Shown: one piece after another, positions 8,116-18,303 of the stretch
How positions within the stretch are numbered: the stretch's first letter is position 1
How the letters are laid out: each line of letters begins with the position of its first letter
Assembly: GCF_024746835.1 (NCBI RefSeq)
Contig: NZ_CP080531.1
Span: 2,914,001-2,978,000 of the forward strand
DNA length: 64,000 nucleotides
Direction: 5' to 3'
Source: Mesorhizobium sp. AR02
Lineage (GTDB): Bacteria > Pseudomonadota > Alphaproteobacteria > Rhizobiales > Rhizobiaceae
Program-made: the position numbers and the translations under genes
Notes under the pieces: model-generated
Seen by the model: only the letters and a program-made list of their open reading frames with translations
The model's database searches: none
What the model was told of the DNA's origin: nothing

Positions 8116-8913
8116 ATGGCATTTCTTGCCAAGGGTAGGATTTTAGCGGCCGCGGTGGTGGCTGTGCTTGGGCTGGCAACGGGCGCACAGGCGGCGGCCA
8201 GTTGTGGCAGCACCGGTGCCGGCTTCGATGCTTGGAAGCCGGGGTTCGCCGCACAGGCCAAGTCCGAAGGTGTCGGCGCCAAGGGACTGGCCGCGCTGGC
8301 TGGCGCCACTTACGCGACAAAAACTATCTCCGTCGATCGCGGCATCCACAAGGCTTTCAGCGGCTCGGTGGAAGCCTTCATGAAGCGCCGTGGCGGGGCG
8401 GCGATCATTTCCAAGGGCCGTGGGCTGAAGAAGTCGAACGCGGCGTTGTTCAGCCAGATCGAAAGCACCTACGGCGTGTCGCCTGGTGTGCTGCTGGCCA
8501 TCTGGGGCATGGAGACCGGCTTTGGTTCCTCCATGGGCAACCAGAATACTGTCTCCGCCATTCTGACGCTTGCCTATGATTGCCGGCGCCCGGAATTCTT
8601 CCACCCGCATGCCATTGCGGCCCTGAAGCTGGTTGATCGCGGGGCTTTGAGCGCCTCGTCGGTCGGCGCTGCGCATGGCGAGATCGGCCATACGCAGTTC
8701 CTGCCCGGGAATGTCCTGAAATATGGCGTGGGCAGCGGAAACCTGCGCGACAAGGCCACCGCGTTGGCTTCCACCGCCAACTTCCTCAAGGCCCATGGTT
8801 GGCGGCGGGGCGCGAGCGCTGCGGCCAATATCGGCGCAATTGCCGGCTGGAATGACGCAAACGTCTACCAGCAGGCCATCGTGCAGATCGCCACGGCGAT
8901 CGACGGCGACTGA
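8116..8913 (+). CDS. Lytic murein transglycosylase, SLT_2/MltB-like
   Basis: A 265-residue secreted enzyme. A signal peptide (AAAVVAVLGLATGAQA) precedes a lytic transglycosylase domain that cleaves the MurNAc-GlcNAc bond with 1,6-anhydro ring formation. The catalytic Glu is in GVLLAIWGMETGFGSSMGN, and AHGEIGHTQFLPGNVLKYGV is the substrate-groove segment of the family. It is shorter than MltB and lacks a C-terminal peptidoglycan-binding domain. Start 8116 follows CCAGGAGAACAAC; the earlier ATG at 8083 lacks a site. Confidence 0.92.
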   Translation: MAFLAKGRILAAAVVAVLGLATGAQAAASCGSTGAGFDAWKPGFAAQAKSEGVGAKGLAALAGATYATKTISVDRGIHKAFSGSVEAFMKRRGGAAIISKGRGLKKSNAALFSQIESTYGVSPGVLLAIWGMETGFGSSMGNQNTVSAILTLAYDCRRPEFFHPHAIAALKLVDRGALSASSVGAAHGEIGHTQFLPGNVLKYGVGSGNLRDKATALASTANFLKAHGWRRGASAAANIGAIAGWNDANVYQQAIVQIATAIDGD

Positions 8914-8938
8914 TTGAAACCTCTGTTCGACAGAAAGA

Positions 8939-8963
8939 GCCCGGCCAAGCGCCGGGCTTTTTT
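8939..8963 (+). terminator. Rho-independent terminator
   Basis: GCCCGGC, a 5-base loop and GCCGGGC followed by six T, 25 bases past the transglycosylase stop. Confidence 0.9.
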
Positions 8964-9003
8964 GTTGGTGGAACGGAAAATCCGGCCGCCGCGTCTGGGT
9001 TCG

Positions 9004-9588
9004 CTACTTCACATCCAGCGCGTAGGAGCAGCCGGCCAGTGTCTTGTCGGGATGGGTATCGACGGTCGAGACATTGAGCGTGATGCGCGTTGAAAGACTG
9101 ACGCCGCCGGTGTCCTCGGTGCTTTCGGCCACGACCCGCTCGCCCAGGAATTTGTCCGGCGTCGAGACCGTCGCCGGGACGTCGAGTTCTCTCGCCAGAT
9201 CCGGCGCGGCAATGCCGTCAAGCATCGCCATCGGCCCTGTCGCGGTAAAGACGATTGTCCCCGTCTCGCGTCCGAAGACATGGACCGGGGCGGGCAGCTG
9301 ATATTGCGCGAGGAAGGGATTGCCGGATGCAACCTCTTTCCAGCCAAGCGTCTCCGCCGCGCCGGATCCGCCGGCCAGCCAGATGGCAAAGCCATTGTAG
9401 GCCGGCACGTCTGCCCGGCATTCGATCAGCGCGGCAAGGTCGAGCGAGGCGGGATCGAAGTCCTCGGCCATGGCGGTCACGGGACTCGTTAGAACAGCCA
9501 GCGTCGTCAGCCATCCGCCGAGATTGCGCAGCCAGGCTGGGCACAAAAAGCCGACTCCCACCGGTGGTTCCGATGTGGCGATGGTCAT
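9004..9588 (-). CDS. Secreted protein of unknown function
   Basis: A 194-residue protein with an unusually late hydrophobic signal segment (WLRNLGGWLTTLAVLTSPVTAMA) after about 20 residues. The mature part begins EDFDPASLDLAALIECRADV and ends KTLAGCSYALDVK, with two cysteines that could pair. No family recognised. The ATG at 9588 overlaps the stop of the upstream lipoprotein gene (ATGA), indicating translational coupling; the ATG at 9609 would overlap more and is less likely. Confidence 0.7.
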   Translation of the reverse strand: MTIATSEPPVGVGFLCPAWLRNLGGWLTTLAVLTSPVTAMAEDFDPASLDLAALIECRADVPAYNGFAIWLAGGSGAAETLGWKEVASGNPFLAQYQLPAPVHVFGRETGTIVFTATGPMAMLDGIAAPDLARELDVPATVSTPDKFLGERVVAESTEDTGGVSLSTRITLNVSTVDTHPDKTLAGCSYALDVK

Positions 9589-9893
9589 TTGCCCTTTATG
9601 ATCCTCCAAACGTCGGTGGATTGGTTGGTCTGCAGCCTGTTTATGTCGGAGAGGGTCAGTCGCCCGTCAAGCATCGCATCGACCAGGCGTCGACAGAAGA
9701 CGGTCGGCATGCTTGCCGCCGAAACGCCCATGAAAGCGGTGGCTTCGTGCTTGGCCGTGATGCTCCAGGTCGCGACATTGGCCATGCATCGGCCGAATGC
9801 CGCCTTGGGGTCGTGCTTCACAGCCTCCTGGCTGTTCTGGCAGCCAGCCAACGCGACGATCATCGCAGACACCGTCAAAAACCGGACCTTCAT
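9585..9893 (-). CDS. Small lipoprotein of unknown function
   Basis: A 102-residue predicted lipoprotein. MKVRFLTVSAMIVALAGC is a signal peptide with lipobox ALAGC. The mature domain has C(GRCMANVATWS) and C(PTVFCRRLVDAM) and ends DVWRIIKGK. No family recognised. Start 9893 is chosen because the signal begins there; the frame extends 20 codons further. It is coupled to the secreted protein at 9004 by an ATGA overlap, so the two products may act together in the envelope. Confidence 0.7.
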   Translation of the reverse strand: MKVRFLTVSAMIVALAGCQNSQEAVKHDPKAAFGRCMANVATWSITAKHEATAFMGVSAASMPTVFCRRLVDAMLDGRLTLSDINRLQTNQSTDVWRIIKGK

Positions 9894-9983
9894 GATCAAT
9901 CGCCCCAAACCCGTTGCGACGAGGCTAGATAAGACCGTGCAAAGATCAAGCAAGAAAGCCTTGATACAGTGGGTTCTTCAATC

Positions 9984-10009
9984 AAAAACCCGGCATAGGC
10001 CGGGTTTTT
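9984..10009 (-). terminator. Rho-independent terminator after argG
   Basis: A perfect 11-bp stem (AAAAACCCGGC / GCCGGGTTTTT) with loop ATAG, 12 bases past the argG stop. It reads as a terminator on either strand. Confidence 0.9.
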
Positions 10010-10021
10010 ATTGTTGAACAA

Positions 10022-11245
<1,224 letters not shown>

Positions 11246-11562
11246 TTCTGCTCCGTCGATGGCGGACGCTTGGGCAAGGGCGTCACGGATTGTCGGAGCG
11301 CCTTTTAGCAGGAACGGCAAAGCGAGCAAGCAGGCGCGGCGCCAGACTGCTGATCCAGTGCGCGGCAGGGGCCAACTCTTCGGGAATCATGCTCTGGGAA
11401 AACAACCTGCTACAATCATGGGCTGCATTTATCCCAGGGATTTAAGCAAGTTTTCATGTCCTGCCGCTAAACCAGCGAGCCAGAGCTGCACTGGCCACGC
11501 AACCGTGCCGAGGCGGCTTTTGCCCGTTCATTGCGGGTACCCTCGGGCTTGGACCATTCTTG
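11246..11562. other. Intergenic region argG / MHYT gene
   Basis: A 317-base divergent promoter region between argG (-) and the MHYT-GGDEF-EAL gene (+). No ORF with coding character or clear stem-loop repeat is visible. Promoters for both genes should lie here but I cannot place them confidently. Confidence 0.5.
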
Positions 11563-13617
11563 ATGCGCGTTATATCATGCATCGTCACAGAGCATAATCT
11601 GTGGCTCGTCCTGCTGGCGGCGCTGATGTGCGTCACCGGCTGCTGGGTGACGATCGGTCTCTTGGACCGCGCCAGGAAAACCGTCGGCGTGCAGATGCGG
11701 GGATGGCTGTTCCTGACCGCGGTTGCCGCCGGTTCCTCGATCTGGTGCACGCATTTCATCGCCATGCTGGCCTATCAGCCCGGCGCGCCGATCACCTTCG
11801 ATCCGGCGCTCACCATGATCTCGCTGGTCATCGCCATGGTTGGAACCGGGGCGGGCTTCGGCCTTGCCTTGGACAAAGGCCGTGGTCTGGCGCCGGAATG
11901 GGGCGGGTGTGCCGTCGGACTGGCGATCTCGGCCATGCACTATACCGGCATGATGGCCTATCACGTGGCCGGCATCGTCGAATGGGACGCCTTCTATGTC
12001 GTCGCTTCGGTGCTGATCGCGATGGCATTCTCCGCCGTGGCGATCGGCCAGGCGGTGCGCCGGCCGCACCGCTGGTCGCACTATTTCGGCATCGGGCTTT
12101 TGGTGCTGGCGATCGTCGGCCTGCATTTCACGGCGATGGCGGCGGTGGCAGTGACGCCGCTCTCCTTCATCACCACCGGCACCAATCCCGATATTCTCGA
12201 AGCGATGGCCGTCGCGGTCGCCGTGGTCGGCCTGATCGTCGCGGCCACCGGCTTCGCCAGCTATCTGATCGACGAACGTGGCCGGCTCGAGAGCTTCGAG
12301 CGGCTGCAGCATCTTGCCCTCAACGACTCGCTTACCGGCCTTGCCAATCGGGTCTCCTTCAATGACCGCCTCGACCATGAGATCGAGCGGGCGCACGAGG
12401 ATGAGGATACGATGACCGCCGTCATCGTCATCGATCTCGACCGCTTCAAGGAAATCAACGACCTCAGGGGACATGCGGCCGGCGACCAGGCGCTCAAGAT
12501 CATTGCCCGCAGGCTGGCGAAGCTGGCCGGCGACGGCGAGTTCGTCGCCCGGCTCGGCGGCGACGAATTTGCCGCCATCAAGCGCTTCAAGGACCAGAAC
12601 GACCTGCTCGGCCTGGTGTCGCGGCTGGAAAAATCATTGTTCCAGCCGCTGCGGATCGACGATTTCGAGACCGTCACCGGCGCCAGCATCGGCGTCGCCG
12701 TCTATCCGCGCGACGGCGCTGACCGGGAGAGGCTGGTGAGCAATGCGGATCTGGCCATGTACCGGGCCAAGAATGACGTGACACGGGCCGTCTGCTTCTA
12801 CGAATCGACCATGGACGAGACGGCGCGGGCGCGCCGCGCGCTGGCCACCGACCTTCGCCTGGCGATCGAGCGCGGCGAGCTCTCGCTGCACTATCAGGTG
12901 CAGACCTCGGTTCAGACCGGCGCCACCTGCGGCTACGAGGCGCTACTGCGCTGGACCCATCCTGTGCACGGCATGGTCCCGCCCGCCGAATTCATTCCGA
13001 TCGCCGAGGAGAATGGCTCCATTCTGCCTATCGGCGAGTGGGTGTTGCGCACCGCATGCCGGCAGGCGGCCTCCTGGGACAATGGCCACAAGATCGCGGT
13101 CAATCTGTCGCCGGTGCAGTTCGCCCATGCCGATCTCGCCAAGCTTGTCCATCAGATCCTGATCGAGACCGGCCTGTCGCCGAAGCGTCTCGAGCTTGAA
13201 CTCACTGAATCGACGATCGTCGCCGACAAGGTGCGCACGCTGCATGTGCTGCGCCAGATCAAGGCGCTGGGCGTGACGATCGCGATCGACGATTTCGGCA
13301 CCGGCTATTCCTCGCTCGACACGCTGCGCTCGTTTCCGTTCGACAAGATCAAGCTCGACCGCTCCTTCATGGCCGATGTCGAGCGCAGCCCGCAGGCCAA
13401 GGCGATCATCCGCGCCGTGCTGACACTGGGGCGCAGCCTCGACATTCCCGTGCTCGCCGAAGGCGTCGAGACCCACGTCCAGCTCACCATCCTGCAGGTC
13501 GAAGGCTGCAACGAGGCGCAAGGCTATTTCCTCGGCCATCCCAAGCCGATCGATCAAATCCTGCTGACCGGAGCGGCAGCTGTCATGCTGGCCGAGCTCG
13601 ATCAGTCGGCGGCTTAG
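11563..13617 (+). CDS. MHYT-GGDEF-EAL cyclic-di-GMP enzyme
   Basis: A 684-residue inner-membrane protein. Residues ~1-240 form an MHYT sensor with seven helices and repeated metal-binding motifs (CTHFIAML, AMHYTGMMAYH near residue 124, GLHFTAMAAV), proposed to sense O2, CO or NO through copper. A GGDEF domain follows with an intact active-site motif RLGGDEFAA near residue 329. The EAL domain has YEALLRWTHP near 456, then LELELTEST and IDDFGTGYSSL, so phosphodiesterase residues are present. It may make or degrade c-di-GMP; both active sites look complete. A TTG directly before the ATG is an alternative start. Confidence 0.95.
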   Translation: MRVISCIVTEHNLWLVLLAALMCVTGCWVTIGLLDRARKTVGVQMRGWLFLTAVAAGSSIWCTHFIAMLAYQPGAPITFDPALTMISLVIAMVGTGAGFGLALDKGRGLAPEWGGCAVGLAISAMHYTGMMAYHVAGIVEWDAFYVVASVLIAMAFSAVAIGQAVRRPHRWSHYFGIGLLVLAIVGLHFTAMAAVAVTPLSFITTGTNPDILEAMAVAVAVVGLIVAATGFASYLIDERGRLESFERLQHLALNDSLTGLANRVSFNDRLDHEIERAHEDEDTMTAVIVIDLDRFKEINDLRGHAAGDQALKIIARRLAKLAGDGEFVARLGGDEFAAIKRFKDQNDLLGLVSRLEKSLFQPLRIDDFETVTGASIGVAVYPRDGADRERLVSNADLAMYRAKNDVTRAVCFYESTMDETARARRALATDLRLAIERGELSLHYQVQTSVQTGATCGYEALLRWTHPVHGMVPPAEFIPIAEENGSILPIGEWVLRTACRQAASWDNGHKIAVNLSPVQFAHADLAKLVHQILIETGLSPKRLELELTESTIVADKVRTLHVLRQIKALGVTIAIDDFGTGYSSLDTLRSFPFDKIKLDRSFMADVERSPQAKAIIRAVLTLGRSLDIPVLAEGVETHVQLTILQVEGCNEAQGYFLGHPKPIDQILLTGAAAVMLAELDQSAA

Positions 13618-13703
13618 ACACCACTGCTGCCGGGCGCCAACCTCGCATCTGGCGCCAGCGCGACGCATCTTGTATAGGCCCCGGGTCTCCCCGGGTCCCT
13701 TCC

Positions 13704-14345
13704 ATGTCCTTCATTCCCGACACCACCACACTGATCCAGTTCGCCATCGCCACGGTCATCCTGGCGATCACGCCTGGTCCCGACATGACCTTGTTCGTCT
13801 CGCGCACGCTGAGCCAGGGGCGTGCCACGGGCTTTGCCTCGATGGCCGGTGCGCTGTGCGGCACGCTGATCCACACCACGCTGGTGGTGGTCGGCATCTC
13901 GGCGCTGATCGTCGCCTCGCCGATGGCCTTTTTCGTGCTGAAGATATTCGGCGCCGGCTATCTGGTCTTCCTGGCCTGGCAGGCGATCGCCAAAGGCTCG
14001 GCCTTTTCGCCGGAGAAGAAGACAGGCCCGCAAATCTCGCTGTTGCGCAGCTGGGCGGCCGGGCTTGGCGTCAACCTGCTCAACCCGAAGATCATCCTGT
14101 TCTTCATGACCTTCCTGCCGCAGTTCGTCTCCGCGCATGATCCGCACGCGCCGGGAAAGTTGTTTTTCCTCGGCGCCATGTTCATCGTGCTGTCGATCCC
14201 GGTCACAGTGCCGATGGTGCTGGCGGCGGAGAAATTTTCCGCGGCGATGAAGGCCAGCCCGCGCGTCACGCGGGTGGTCGACTATCTCTTCGCCAGCGTG
14301 TTCTCGGCCTTCGCGCTCAAGATCCTGACGGCCCAGGCGAAATAG
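13704..14345 (+). CDS. LysE/RhtB family amino-acid exporter
   Basis: A 213-residue membrane protein with about six helices. The N-terminal AITPGPDMTLFVSRTLSQGR is the LysE/RhtB signature, and NPKIILFFMTFLPQFV is the conserved fifth-segment motif. Such transporters export amino acids (homoserine, threonine, lysine or others) from the cytoplasm; the substrate cannot be read from sequence. Its 3' end overlaps the convergent gene at 14317 by 29 bases. Confidence 0.92.
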   Translation: MSFIPDTTTLIQFAIATVILAITPGPDMTLFVSRTLSQGRATGFASMAGALCGTLIHTTLVVVGISALIVASPMAFFVLKIFGAGYLVFLAWQAIAKGSAFSPEKKTGPQISLLRSWAAGLGVNLLNPKIILFFMTFLPQFVSAHDPHAPGKLFFLGAMFIVLSIPVTVPMVLAAEKFSAAMKASPRVTRVVDYLFASVFSAFALKILTAQAK

Positions 14346-14796
14346 AAGCGTCGTCTTTCCACCAGCTTCCGGCCCAGCGACCGGCGCTCAGCCAGTAGAA
14401 GAGGCCGCCGACCATGCCGCCGCCAATCACCGCCATGATGGCGCTGGTGTCGGTGACCGCGAAGGTGGAATCGGGCGCGTGGTCGACCAGGCCGAGGAAG
14501 ACGGCGGCCACCACCGCGCCCCCCAGCGCATAGTACAGCCAGTCGCGCCGGCCGAGGATTTCGGCAACCAGGATGACGATCACTGCCGGCAAGAAGGCGA
14601 AATAGGCGACGAACAGGGCGACGAAGGGAATCGAGAAATACAGCGAAGCCGTTGCCGTCGGGTGCGTGTGGTCAGGCGTATAGCCGAGCGAGGCCAGGAA
14701 CAGGATGTTGAGGAAGGCGCTCGCCGCCAGCGAGGCGACGGCATAGCCGAACAGGATAATGGCAAAGCGGACGAGATAGGAGACGAAGCGGCCCAT
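14317..14796 (-). CDS. Hypothetical four-helix membrane protein
   Basis: A 159-residue protein with four hydrophobic segments (FAIILFGYAVASLAASAFLNI, YFSIPFVALFVAYFAFLPAVIV, ALGGAVVAAVFLGL, IMAVIGGGMVGGLFYWLSAG). No family recognised. It resembles the upstream protein in layout, including a final segment ending in a YWLxAGR motif (FYWLSAGR versus VYWLLAGR), so the pair may be ancient duplicates. The ATG at 14796 overlaps the upstream stop (TGATG). Probably an inner-membrane protein; function unknown. Confidence 0.75.
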   Translation of the reverse strand: MGRFVSYLVRFAIILFGYAVASLAASAFLNILFLASLGYTPDHTHPTATASLYFSIPFVALFVAYFAFLPAVIVILVAEILGRRDWLYYALGGAVVAAVFLGLVDHAPDSTFAVTDTSAIMAVIGGGMVGGLFYWLSAGRWAGSWWKDDASISPGPSGS

Positions 14797-15242
14797 CACC
14801 GGTCTCGCTTCACAAGACGGCCCGACCTGCGCCCAGCCAACAGCCAGTAGACCGAACCGGCGGCGGTGCCGGCCGTGGCCAGGAACCCGAGAAAGCCCGG
14901 ATTGAAAACAAACCCTCCGGCCGAGCCCGGAACAAGAACGCCAAATGCGATGGAGGTGATCGCGCCCGTGACCGCGAAATAGAACCATCCCCGCAGCGAT
15001 CGCCATTCGGCAACCAGGATCGCCGGGCCGACGATCAGCAGCGCGCAGACCGCCACGGTCAACACGGCGAGCGGGAAGGAGCCCAGCCAGTCGAAGGTGA
15101 AAACCAGGGACCAGTTGCCATATTCGATCCCTTCCAGAAGGGTGATCAGCAGCACAGGCACCAGGATAGAGGTCAGCACGCCGGCGATATAACCGACGGC
15201 TACGATGGCGAAGCGTTTGAGCCCGGCGACGAGACGGCTCAC
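14796..15242 (-). CDS. Hypothetical four-helix membrane protein (GTG start)
   Basis: A 148-residue protein starting at a GTG that overlaps the rlmN stop (GTGA): [21 protein letters not shown]. It has four hydrophobic segments and ends [18 protein letters not shown]. No family recognised. Overlaps on both sides (rlmN upstream, paralogue-like gene downstream) point to one coupled three-gene transcript. No ATG in this frame gives a complete first helix, which supports the GTG. Confidence 0.72.
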   Translation of the reverse strand: MSRLVAGLKRFAIVAVGYIAGVLTSILVPVLLITLLEGIEYGNWSLVFTFDWLGSFPLAVLTVAVCALLIVGPAILVAEWRSLRGWFYFAVTGAITSIAFGVLVPGSAGGFVFNPGFLGFLATAGTAAGSVYWLLAGRRSGRLVKRDR

Positions 15243-16471
15243 GCCTCGCCATGCCCCGCGATCATCATGGCTTCCAGCGCCAGCCGGTCGACCTTGCGCA
15301 TGCGCTCCGAGTCGGACTTCAGCTGGCCGCAGGCGGCGAGGATGTCGCGGCCGCGCGGGGTGCGGATCGGCGAGGCATAGCCGGCATTGTTGATGTAGTC
15401 GGCGAATTTCTCGATCGTCTCCCAGTCCGAGCACTGGTAGTTGGTGCCCGGCCACGGGTTGAACGGGATCAGATTGATCTTGGCCGGAATGCCCTTCAGC
15501 AGCTTGATCAGGCCCTTGGCGTCCTCGATGGAATCGTTGACGTCCTTGAGCATCACATATTCGAAGGTGATGCGCTTGGCATTGGACAGGCCAGGATAGG
15601 CGCGGCAGGCGGCGATCAGTTCCTTCAGCGGATACTTCTTGTTGATCGGCACCAGGAGGTCGCGCAGATCGTCATTGGTGGCATGCAGCGAGATCGCCAG
15701 CATGACGCCGATCTCGTCGCCGGTGCGGAAGATTTCCGGCACGACGCCGGAGGTCGACAGCGTGATGCGGCGCTTCGACAGGGAAAGCCCGTCGCCGTCG
15801 GAAGCGATCAGCAGCGCCTTCTTCACCGCCTCGAAATTGTAGAGCGGCTCGCCCATGCCCATCATGACGATGTTCGACACTTTGCGGCCCTCGGCCGGCA
15901 CGATGGCGCCGTCCGGCGTGTCGCGGTCGGGGAAGTCGCCGAGCCGGTCGCGCGCGGTGAGCAATTGCGCCAGGATTTCCTCGGCCGTCAGATTGCGCAC
16001 CAGCTTCTGCGTGCCGGTGTGGCAGAACGAACAGGTCAGCGTGCAGCCGACCTGCGAGGAGATGCAGAGCGTGCCGCGACCTTCCTCGGGGATATAGACG
16101 GTCTCGATCTCCACGGGACGGCCGGCGCCGCGCGGCGGAAAGCGGAACAGCCATTTGCGGGTGCCGTCGGAAGAAATCTGTTCCTCGACGATTTCGGGCC
16201 TGGCGACGGTGAAATGCTTGTCGAGTTCGGCGCGCAGATCCTTGGAGATGTTGAACATGCCGGCAAAGTCGGAAACGCCGCGCACATACATCCAGTGCCA
16301 GAGCTGCTGGGCGCGCATCTTTGCCTGGCGCTCCGGCACGATACCGGACGCGACGAGCGCCTCGCCGAGCTCGGCGCGCGTCAGGCCGATCAGCGACGGC
16401 TTCTCGGGCGCGGCGCGGGCGCGCAACGCGTCACGGGCACCCTCAGTGGTGAGGTCGAAGGAAAGGGTCAT
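15239..16471 (-). CDS. rlmN: Dual-specificity 23S rRNA (A2503)/tRNA (A37) C2-methyltransferase
   Basis: A 410-residue radical-SAM methyltransferase. The CxxxCxxC cluster motif appears as [47 protein letters not shown] and [13 protein letters not shown] are RlmN signatures, and the C-terminal CGQL supplies the methyl-carrying Cys. It methylates A2503 in the peptidyl-transferase centre and A37 of some tRNAs, aiding fidelity. Length is normal. It leads a transcript with two small membrane proteins. Confidence 0.97.
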   Translation of the reverse strand: MTLSFDLTTEGARDALRARAAPEKPSLIGLTRAELGEALVASGIVPERQAKMRAQQLWHWMYVRGVSDFAGMFNISKDLRAELDKHFTVARPEIVEEQISSDGTRKWLFRFPPRGAGRPVEIETVYIPEEGRGTLCISSQVGCTLTCSFCHTGTQKLVRNLTAEEILAQLLTARDRLGDFPDRDTPDGAIVPAEGRKVSNIVMMGMGEPLYNFEAVKKALLIASDGDGLSLSKRRITLSTSGVVPEIFRTGDEIGVMLAISLHATNDDLRDLLVPINKKYPLKELIAACRAYPGLSNAKRITFEYVMLKDVNDSIEDAKGLIKLLKGIPAKINLIPFNPWPGTNYQCSDWETIEKFADYINNAGYASPIRTPRGRDILAACGQLKSDSERMRKVDRLALEAMMIAGHGEA

Positions 16472-16832
16472 GGTCGCACTGATATAAGCGGTTTACGGCC
16501 GATTTCATCCATCGTGCCGGAACTGAAGCGCGGCGCATAGCACAGGTTGAGGGCAGAGTCATGCGGTGGCGAACACAACCCCGACTGGGCCGGCAGTGTT
16601 TCGATCGCGAATGTTCTGATCGACAGACGGTCTTTCCCGTTTAAACCGAGAGTTCATCGGACCAACCAGTTTGTCGCACGACAACAGCCCGCGACGACCG
16701 ACTGGCAGCCTTGCGCCCAATCTTCCCGCCACGCGGGAGCCGATCACATAGTCGTGTTGACGTAACGATTCCCTTGCCGCCTTCGAAGGCTGAAGGGGGC
16801 AACCACGCCCTTGCAAAATGGGAGTATGCAGA
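16472..16832. other. Intergenic region rlmN / Met-rich gene
   Basis: 361 bases between divergent genes. I see no convincing gene. A weak TTGACG is at about 16757, and an imperfect hairpin (TTGCC...GGCAA, about 16773-16802) lies just upstream of the Met-rich gene and could be part of its leader. Confidence 0.4.
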
Positions 16833-17132
16833 ATGAACTCGATCAAGCTCGCTGTCATTGCCGGCCTCGTCGGCTTGTCCACCCCGCAGGCTTTTGCCGA
16901 AGACGCAATGGGCACAATGACCATGATGAAAGGCGGGGAGGTGATGGCAATCATGCCCGATGGACACATGGGAACCATGATGCCGGACGCGAAGATGGGC
17001 GCCGAGATGATGAAGATGGCAAAGCCGATCAAACACTGCATGATGATGATCACCGACGCCAAGGGCAAAGCCTACATGATCGATACGTCGACCAAGAAGG
17101 CCCAGGCCGAATGTGAAAAAATGGCGATGTAG
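16833..17132 (+). CDS. Methionine-rich periplasmic protein
   Basis: A 99-residue exported protein. MNSIKLAVIAGLVGLSTPQAFA is a signal peptide. The mature ~77 residues contain about 19 methionines, in clusters such as MGTMTMM, GTMMP, EMMKM and CMMM, plus two Cys and two His. Such Met clusters are seen in periplasmic copper (Cu+) or silver binders, but no named family is recognised, so metal binding is inference. GGGAG lies 8 bases before the ATG at 16833; the ATG at 16818 lies in the ribosome-binding region. It is followed by a GC hairpin and a chloride-channel gene fragment. Confidence 0.75.
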   Translation: MNSIKLAVIAGLVGLSTPQAFAEDAMGTMTMMKGGEVMAIMPDGHMGTMMPDAKMGAEMMKMAKPIKHCMMMITDAKGKAYMIDTSTKKAQAECEKMAM

Positions 17133-17142
17133 TCATGCCACC

Positions 17143-17168
17143 GCCCCGCCGGCGAGAGCCGGCGGGGC
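17143..17168 (+). terminator. GC-rich hairpin after the Met-rich gene
   Basis: Perfect 11-bp stem (GCCCCGCCGGC / GCCGGCGGGGC) with loop GAGA, 10 bases past the stop. It lacks a T run, so termination strength is uncertain. Confidence 0.5.
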
Positions 17169-17174
17169 GTCCGG

Positions 17175-17380
17175 CGCCGATGACGGCTTTCATCATCATC
17201 CTGGAGATGACCGGCAATCACGACAATGTCATCGCGCTGATGCTGGCCTCGATGCTGGGCTACGGCACGGCACGCATGATCTCGCACGAGCCGCTCTATC
17301 ACGCGCTGTCGCGCGTCTTCATCGCCGAGGCGATCCGGCGGCGTCGGGCTGAGGCAGCGCCAGAATCGGGCCAAGGCTGA
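17175..17380 (+). pseudogene. 3' remnant of a ClC family chloride channel gene
   Basis: The frame reads APMTAFIIILEMTGNHDN, the conserved penultimate helix of ClC transporters (usually PLTA or PMTA...EMTGN), then ALMLASMLGYGTARMISHEP and LYHALSRVFIAEAIRRRR, a normal C-terminus. Only about 65 of some 400-plus residues remain and there is no room upstream, where the Met-rich gene ends. No ribosome-binding site or signal supports expression. It is best read as the stump of a deleted ClC H+/Cl- antiporter gene. Confidence 0.7.
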
Positions 17381-17386
17381 AAAGCA

Positions 17387-17414
17387 AAAGGCCGGACTTC
17401 GCGGCGCGGCCTTT
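17387..17414. terminator. Hairpin terminator between ClC remnant and ialB
   Basis: AAAGGCCG pairs with CGGCCTTT around a 12-base loop. It is A-flanked on one side and T-rich on the other, so it can terminate the convergent ialB transcript (-) and read-through from the plus strand. Confidence 0.65.
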
Positions 17415-17438
17415 CGTTTCAAAAAACCGTGGCTTTGT

Positions 17439-17942
17439 TTACTTGCACTTGGCGATCGATGTCAGCGCGGCTGAAATGCCCTTCAGCGAGAAGACATAGG
17501 AGGTGGGATTGCCGCGGCCGGACTTCGCCGTCACCTTCATGTCGGTGCCGGTCTTCATGGCGGCGATCAGCACCGGCTCCTCGGCGGCGTTCTCGACCCA
17601 GGCCGACTTGCCGCGCGTGAACATCGAGAACGACTTCTTGTCGATGGTGACGGTGGCCTTGGAGCCTTCCTGGAAATTGTAGCCGGCAATGAATTGCGGC
17701 TCGTAGGACACCTGCTGGCCGGGCCGCTGGCTGACGAAGAAGAACATGTCGCCATGGTCGAGCGTCGGCGGCTGCTTGTCGGTCGGCACGGTGAGCACGT
17801 AGCAGACCTTGCCGCCCGATGCCTGGTAGCTGTAGGTGCCCCAGGCATTGTGCTGGCCGATCTTGGTCGCCTGCTGCGCCAGAACAGGCGCTGCCGAGGC
17901 CACCAGGACCAGACTCGAAACCAGTGCTATCAATCCGCGCAT
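17439..17942 (-). CDS. Invasion-associated locus B (IalB) family protein
   Basis: A 167-residue periplasmic protein. The signal peptide MRGLIALVSSLVLVASAAPVLA is followed by the IalB fold, with WGTYSYQASGGKVCYVLTVP, FFFVSQRPGQQV and a terminal Cys (SIAKCK) that probably pairs with the earlier Cys. IalB of Bartonella affects red-cell invasion; the many rhizobial homologues are of unknown role. Monocistronic. Confidence 0.9.
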   Translation of the reverse strand: MRGLIALVSSLVLVASAAPVLAQQATKIGQHNAWGTYSYQASGGKVCYVLTVPTDKQPPTLDHGDMFFFVSQRPGQQVSYEPQFIAGYNFQEGSKATVTIDKKSFSMFTRGKSAWVENAAEEPVLIAAMKTGTDMKVTAKSGRGNPTSYVFSLKGISAALTSIAKCK

Positions 17943-18303
17943 CGTCTTTCCCGTATTCCAAATGGTGCGGAGGCGGGCCGCCTGGCGTCCTGCCGTCGCT
18001 TCATTTTGATTTAATCTGGGTTACCAAACGGTGAATTTCCCTCAACAAAAGGACGCTCACCCCAGGAAACCGCCGCCATTCCCGCGCCGCCGCCTTGTCA
18101 GCGGCCGGCGCGACGTCCCTTCGGCGACTTGGAGGCCACGAAAGCGGCAAGAGTTTGACTTTTCAAGCCAGGTCATCCAGCCATCCTGGCTTCCGAGCGC
18201 GTGACGAATTTCCCTCCAGCCGGTAGGATGCCTGCGTTCGCCCCCAAGGCGTTCCAAGTGCTTGGCTCGGCACCTCATTGGCGGCGTATGGGAGATTTCG
18301 GTC
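17943..18303. other. Intergenic region ialB / methyltransferase
   Basis: 361 bases between divergent genes. No ORF with coding character. About 17990-18060 is comparatively AT-rich (runs of TTTGATTTAA), a plausible promoter zone for ialB, but I cannot name exact boxes. Confidence 0.4.
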
